Assembly (NCBI GenBank): GCA_039182735.1
Contig: JBCDCB010000035.1
Coordinates: 1 to 35,144 of the forward strand
DNA length: 35,144 nt
Direction of reading: 5' to 3'
From: JBCDCB01 sp039182735
GTDB taxonomy: Bacteria > Planctomycetota > Phycisphaerae > Phycisphaerales > UBA1924
A program made the translations under genes and the position numbers. Below are positions 31,894-35,144 of this stretch, one piece after another. Positions within the stretch are counted from its first letter, which is position 1. Every line of letters begins with the position of its first letter. A model generated the notes under the pieces. That model had not been told where the DNA came from. It ran no database searches and saw nothing but the letters and a program-made list of their open reading frames with translations.

Positions 31894-33294
31894 ATGATCC
31901 GCGCGCTCGCCGCTCTTCTGCTCGTCAGCGCATGCAGCGCGTGCGGCTCTGAACACGGCGCAGGCATCCGAGCATCGGGGCAAGACACCGCGACAGCATC
32001 CGCGCACGCCGACGAGGTGCCTGACGCGTTTCTGGACTGGCTGGCGAACGCGTCACCGGAGTCCCTCGAAATCATCGAGGCAACGTGGAGCAACGCATCA
32101 CTTCCAATGGCGCTCGAGACGCTGCACCTCGCCGGGTCGCGCGCGACCGATCGACGCGTGCCGATTCTCGACCTGTTGCGACGCGAGTACCCCGGCGTCT
32201 TCGGGGTCGATACCGACGCGTGGTACCGCCACCTCTGGTCGCTTCGGTACACCCCGCACTCGCGCTACGCACGGTTCAAACGCGATCTCTACCGCGTTAT
32301 CGATCCCGCCTTCGCCCGGTACTTCGATCCGGACCGCCCCACGCGCATCCGCCTCGACGAAGTCCGCTGGGGCGGCGTGCGCCAGGACGGCATCCCGCCC
32401 CTCCGCAACCCCGTCATGATCGAAGCCAACGACGCCGATTACCTCGACGATTCCGACACCGTCTTCGCCATCGAGGTCAACGGCGACGCTCGCGCCTATC
32501 CCAAACGCATCCTCGCGTGGCACGAGATGTTCACCGACACCGTCGGCGGTGTCCCCGTCGCCGGCGTGTACTGCACGCTCTGCGGCACCGTCATCCTCTA
32601 CGAATCCGCGGTGCGTGGCGTCGCGCACGAACTCGGCACCAGCGGGTTCCTCTATCGCTCGAACAAACTCATGTACGACCGCGCCACGCATTCGCTCTGG
32701 AATACCCTCACGGGCGAGCCCGTTGTGGGACAGCTTGTTGACGCCCACCCGCCCATCGCGCTGCCGCGCCGTGCGGTGGTGACAACCACCTGGGGCGCGT
32801 GGAAACGTCGCCATCCGGGCACGACGGTCCTCTCCATCGACACCGGCCACCGCCGGGACTACCGCGAGGGTGCCGCGTACCGCGACTACTTCGCGACCGA
32901 TGCGCTCATGTTCACCGTCCCGAAGCGCGACGATCGCCTGCGCAACAAAGACGAAGTCCTCGGCATCACGCTCGATCACACGCAAGACACGCTCGCCATC
33001 CACGAAGCATTTCTGCGCGCACACCCGGTGCATCACGACGAACTCGCCGGCCTCCGCTTCGTGGTGCTCACCGACCCGTCCGGCGCGAACCGCGTGTACG
33101 CGTCGCCCGGCGTCACCTTCGTCGGGTACGACGGCCGTGCGACCGCCACCGACGCCGATGGCACGCGCTGGACGCTGACGGAATCGCTGCTGACCAACGA
33201 GTCCACCGGCGCGACGCTCGAACGCCTGCCCGCGCAGCGAGCCTTCTGGTTCGGCTGGCGCAGCGCGTTTGAGCGCACGCGGCTCGTCAAGTAG
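31894..33294 (+). CDS. DUF3179 family lipoprotein
   Basis: A 466-residue protein with a lipoprotein signal (MIRALAALLLVSACSAC, with candidate lipidated Cys at two nearby positions). The DUF3179 core is clear: FAIEVNGDARAYPKRILAWHEM, then GGVPVAGVYCTLCGTVILYES and LMYDRATHSLWNTLTGEPVVG. The family has no established biochemical function; the C-x-x-C in YCTLCGT is its hallmark and could bind metal or be redox active. ATG 31894 has CGGAG eight bases upstream; GTG 31870 is an alternative. The stop abuts the stop of the convergent minus-strand gene without a gap. Confidence 0.85.
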   Translation: MIRALAALLLVSACSACGSEHGAGIRASGQDTATASAHADEVPDAFLDWLANASPESLEIIEATWSNASLPMALETLHLAGSRATDRRVPILDLLRREYPGVFGVDTDAWYRHLWSLRYTPHSRYARFKRDLYRVIDPAFARYFDPDRPTRIRLDEVRWGGVRQDGIPPLRNPVMIEANDADYLDDSDTVFAIEVNGDARAYPKRILAWHEMFTDTVGGVPVAGVYCTLCGTVILYESAVRGVAHELGTSGFLYRSNKLMYDRATHSLWNTLTGEPVVGQLVDAHPPIALPRRAVVTTTWGAWKRRHPGTTVLSIDTGHRRDYREGAAYRDYFATDALMFTVPKRDDRLRNKDEVLGITLDHTQDTLAIHEAFLRAHPVHHDELAGLRFVVLTDPSGANRVYASPGVTFVGYDGRATATDADGTRWTLTESLLTNESTGATLERLPAQRAFWFGWRSAFERTRLVK

Positions 33295-33831
33295 TCAGCC
33301 GCCCGCGTTCGCTCGGTACACCCCCGTGGCCTTCACGGTCAGCACCTGCTCGCTGGGTCTCGGGCCGATAGTGCCGACCACGATCACCTCGTCGAGCGGT
33401 TGCAGGCCGCCCGCGATCGGATCGGTAGATGACGCGTTCCCCGAAGCGTCTATCAAATGCACCGTCGCGCTGTTCGCGGTGATGATCTCGGTCGGCGTGC
33501 AGCAGTAATCCCACGGCGTCGGGCAGTTGTCGTCCATTTTTTGCGTGCAGTCTTCGATGGCAAGATCCACGATCGTGAAGACCGGGCTGCCGCTGGACAT
33601 CGGCTCGATACGGCCGCCGATCTTCCCGCGCAGCGCGATCGTCTCGCCCGGCTGCGCGGAGCCTTTCGCCGACCTGACGCCGATCGCGTCGGAGGGCGCA
33701 TTCGTGAGCATCCACGCCGCCAGAGGAACAGGCGCCGTCTGCGCACCGGGACCGCTGGACAGCGTCACAACGGCGATTCCAACGCCCGCAATCAATCCAA
33801 CGAGCGCGATAGTGAGTGTTTTTGGATTCAT
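33295..33831 (-). CDS. Small exported or anchored Cys-rich protein, possibly OB-fold
   Basis: A 178-residue protein with an N-terminal hydrophobic helix (MNPKTLTIALVGLIAGVGIAVV), probably a signal anchor. The rest is beta-rich (GETIALRGKIGGRI, FTIVDLAIEDC, DEVIVVGTIG) in a pattern that could be an OB fold. Four cysteines cluster in DCTQKMDDNC and PTPWDYCC. ATG 33831 has AAGGG six bases upstream. It follows the ABC permease gene by 40 bases on the same strand, so it may work with that transporter, for example as a periplasmic partner. No family was recognised with certainty. Confidence 0.75.
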   Translation of the reverse strand: MNPKTLTIALVGLIAGVGIAVVTLSSGPGAQTAPVPLAAWMLTNAPSDAIGVRSAKGSAQPGETIALRGKIGGRIEPMSSGSPVFTIVDLAIEDCTQKMDDNCPTPWDYCCTPTEIITANSATVHLIDASGNASSTDPIAGGLQPLDEVIVVGTIGPRPSEQVLTVKATGVYRANAGG

Positions 33832-33871
33832 CTCGTTCCCTTCGTGTGTGTGAACGGTGTGTGCGAGCAAT

Positions 33872-35050
33872 TCAGTGTGACTTGAGCGACTCCGCGATCG
33901 GTAAGCGGAGGCAGCGGATGGTGGGCGGGATCGCGCCGATCACCCCCACGCCGAGCCCCGCGAGCAGGCCCGTGAGAACAACCGGTGCGTCGAGCGTCAG
34001 CGCGAACGCGCCCATCGAGAACCGCACGGCGATCCCGTCGAGCAGCGCGAGCCCGATCGCCGTCGCGATCAACGCGCCGCACGCAGCGCTGAAGACTGAT
34101 TCCTCCGTCAGGTTCAGCACGATCGCGCGCTTGGTGTATCCGAGCGACTGCAGCATTCCGACTTCGCGCACGCGCGCCGCGAAGGCCGCGTACGTCGTGT
34201 TCAATCCGCCCAGCACCCCGCCCGTCGCGATGAGCGCCGCGGTCAGCACGATCATCGCGCGGATCGGCCCGTAGAACGCCGCGATTGATGCGTAGTAGTC
34301 GCGTTCTCGGATCGCGGTGACCTCAAGGTCCAGCCGGCTCTTCGCGAACAGATCGACGTCCGCGAACGATGCATCGCCGAGCGTCACGATCACGCATGAG
34401 AGCGTCGCCTCGCGATTCGTCGCGATCTGCAGGTCTGTCAGCGGAAGCCAGATCTCCGCGTCCATCACCGTCGTCGGCGCACTGAATCGACCCACGATGG
34501 TCCACGCGCGATCGTCGAACCACAGCGTCTGCCCCAGCGCGAGCCGCCCGTCCGGAAGATCGAGCCGGGTCGCGGCGAGCGAACCCACCATCAACTCGTC
34601 CTCTCCAGTCCGCGGCGCTCGCCCTTCGACGATCTCGACTTCGGGATGTACGAGCAGCGCCACGTCACGCACGCCACGCATCACGGCGGCGCGCTCGATC
34701 TCGCTCTCGCGAGACTCGCGCACGGGGAGCGCCGCATGGATCTCCGGCGACACGAAGATCACGCCCGCGAGTTCCTTCAGACCCGGGATGCTCGCCGCGG
34801 TGATGCCTTCGACCGACGCGTCGATCTGCGATCGTTCGACACCATCTTCACTGCCGGTGCCGAGGATCATGACGTTCTCGTGCAGCCCGCTGTGCTCTGT
34901 GAGCGTGCGCTGCATCCCTCGCACGAACCCGCCCGACGCGAGCGCCAGCAGCACGACGAGCGTCGAGCCGATCAGCGATGCCGCGAGTCGCACGCGGCTG
35001 CGACCCAGGTTCCGGAACGCGTAATGGAACGGGAGCTGTCGCACGATCAC
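33872..35050 (-). CDS. ABC transporter permease, FtsX/MacB-like
   Basis: A 392-residue permease of the FtsX-like type: one N-terminal membrane helix (LAASLIGSTLVVLLALASGG), a large external domain of about 200 residues, and three C-terminal helices. The motif YAAFAARVREVGMLQSLGYTKRAI and the end IPPTIRCLRLPIAESLK are typical of the family. The GTG at 35050 is preferred because it overlaps the stop of the upstream permease gene (GTGA) and has AGGA upstream; the longer frame to 35095 lies within that gene. The ATPase partner must lie outside the window. Likely substrates are lipids or lipoproteins, but this cannot be set from sequence. Confidence 0.88.
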   Translation of the reverse strand: MIVRQLPFHYAFRNLGRSRVRLAASLIGSTLVVLLALASGGFVRGMQRTLTEHSGLHENVMILGTGSEDGVERSQIDASVEGITAASIPGLKELAGVIFVSPEIHAALPVRESRESEIERAAVMRGVRDVALLVHPEVEIVEGRAPRTGEDELMVGSLAATRLDLPDGRLALGQTLWFDDRAWTIVGRFSAPTTVMDAEIWLPLTDLQIATNREATLSCVIVTLGDASFADVDLFAKSRLDLEVTAIRERDYYASIAAFYGPIRAMIVLTAALIATGGVLGGLNTTYAAFAARVREVGMLQSLGYTKRAIVLNLTEESVFSAACGALIATAIGLALLDGIAVRFSMGAFALTLDAPVVLTGLLAGLGVGVIGAIPPTIRCLRLPIAESLKSH

Positions 35051-35142
35051 ACCATCCTGAAACACGCGGCGATCTCTCGGCGAGACGCCTGCCACGCGGG
35101 CACCAGCCCCGCCAGCACCCCGAGCACGCCGCAGACCACAAC
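35047..35142 (-). CDS. C-terminal end of an upstream ABC permease (cut by the window edge)
   Basis: Only 31 residues are visible: a hydrophobic helix VVVCGVLGVLAGLVPAW followed by QASRREIAACFRMV and a stop. The form helix-GLVPAWxASR is the usual end of FtsX/MacB-like permeases. Its stop overlaps the start of the next permease gene by four bases (GTGA), so the two are probably the two permease subunits of one transporter. Confidence 0.75.
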   Translation of the reverse strand, partial: VVVCGVLGVLAGLVPAWQASRREIAACFRMV

Positions 35143-35144
35143 AC

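Noticed and set aside
34848..35144. A 98-codon minus-strand frame at the window end
   Set aside because: It is out of frame with both permeases; the frame ending at 35047 gives a proper FtsX-type C-terminus instead.

Overview
The window looks like a chromosomal segment of a high-GC planctomycete, most likely of the Phycisphaerae. This is inferred from the sequence, without any database search. The evidence is a membrane Ser/Thr kinase with a very long repeat-rich tail, two secreted proteins ending in a variant PEP-CTERM-like tail (Pro-x-Pro, hydrophobic stretch, Arg cluster), a protease with dockerin-like and cohesin-like modules, a DUF3179 lipoprotein, and C30-type carotenoid genes. Coding density is high; no gap between genes exceeds about 260 bases. 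I saw no insertion sequence, phage, CRISPR array or rRNA.

Layout. (1) 1-4938, plus strand: the end of a single-pass membrane protein overlaps (ATGA) a 1483-residue Ser/Thr kinase with 13 degenerate 50-70 residue repeats. (2) 5048-14491: a Tad/Flp-type pilus or secretion locus. On the minus strand are a TadA ATPase, two short pilins, a prepilin peptidase, two TadE-like proteins and one TadG-like protein. Divergently on the plus strand are a secretin and a TPR lipoprotein. TadB, TadC, TadZ and CpaB are not in the window. (3) 14504-21330: carotenoid genes. On the minus strand are an aldehyde dehydrogenase, a CrtI/CrtN-family desaturase, an acyltransferase and a family 2 glycosyltransferase; a second CrtI-family enzyme is divergent on the plus strand. 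The set fits a glycosylated, acylated carotenoic acid of staphyloxanthin type.

(4) 21349-26481: the plus-strand unit continues with an SDR protein lacking the catalytic Tyr, an exported SOUL-domain protein, a four-helix membrane protein, an Fe-S photolyase/cryptochrome and a class I CPD photolyase. Together with the carotenoid genes this reads as a light-damage defence island. Two palindromes lie in the divergent promoter region at its centre. (5) tRNA-Pro(UGG) at 26513-26586.

(6) 26736-30467: two PEP-CTERM-like secreted proteins and a matrixin-like metalloprotease with dockerin-like and cohesin-like parts. (7) 30492-35142: purD, a DUF3179 lipoprotein, and on the minus strand an ABC-permease pair (the first cut by the window end) followed by a small Cys-rich exported protein.

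Start codons were chosen by ribosome-binding sites, signal peptides and overlaps with neighbours. Several genes lie inside longer open frames whose 5' parts are only read-through of neighbouring genes.
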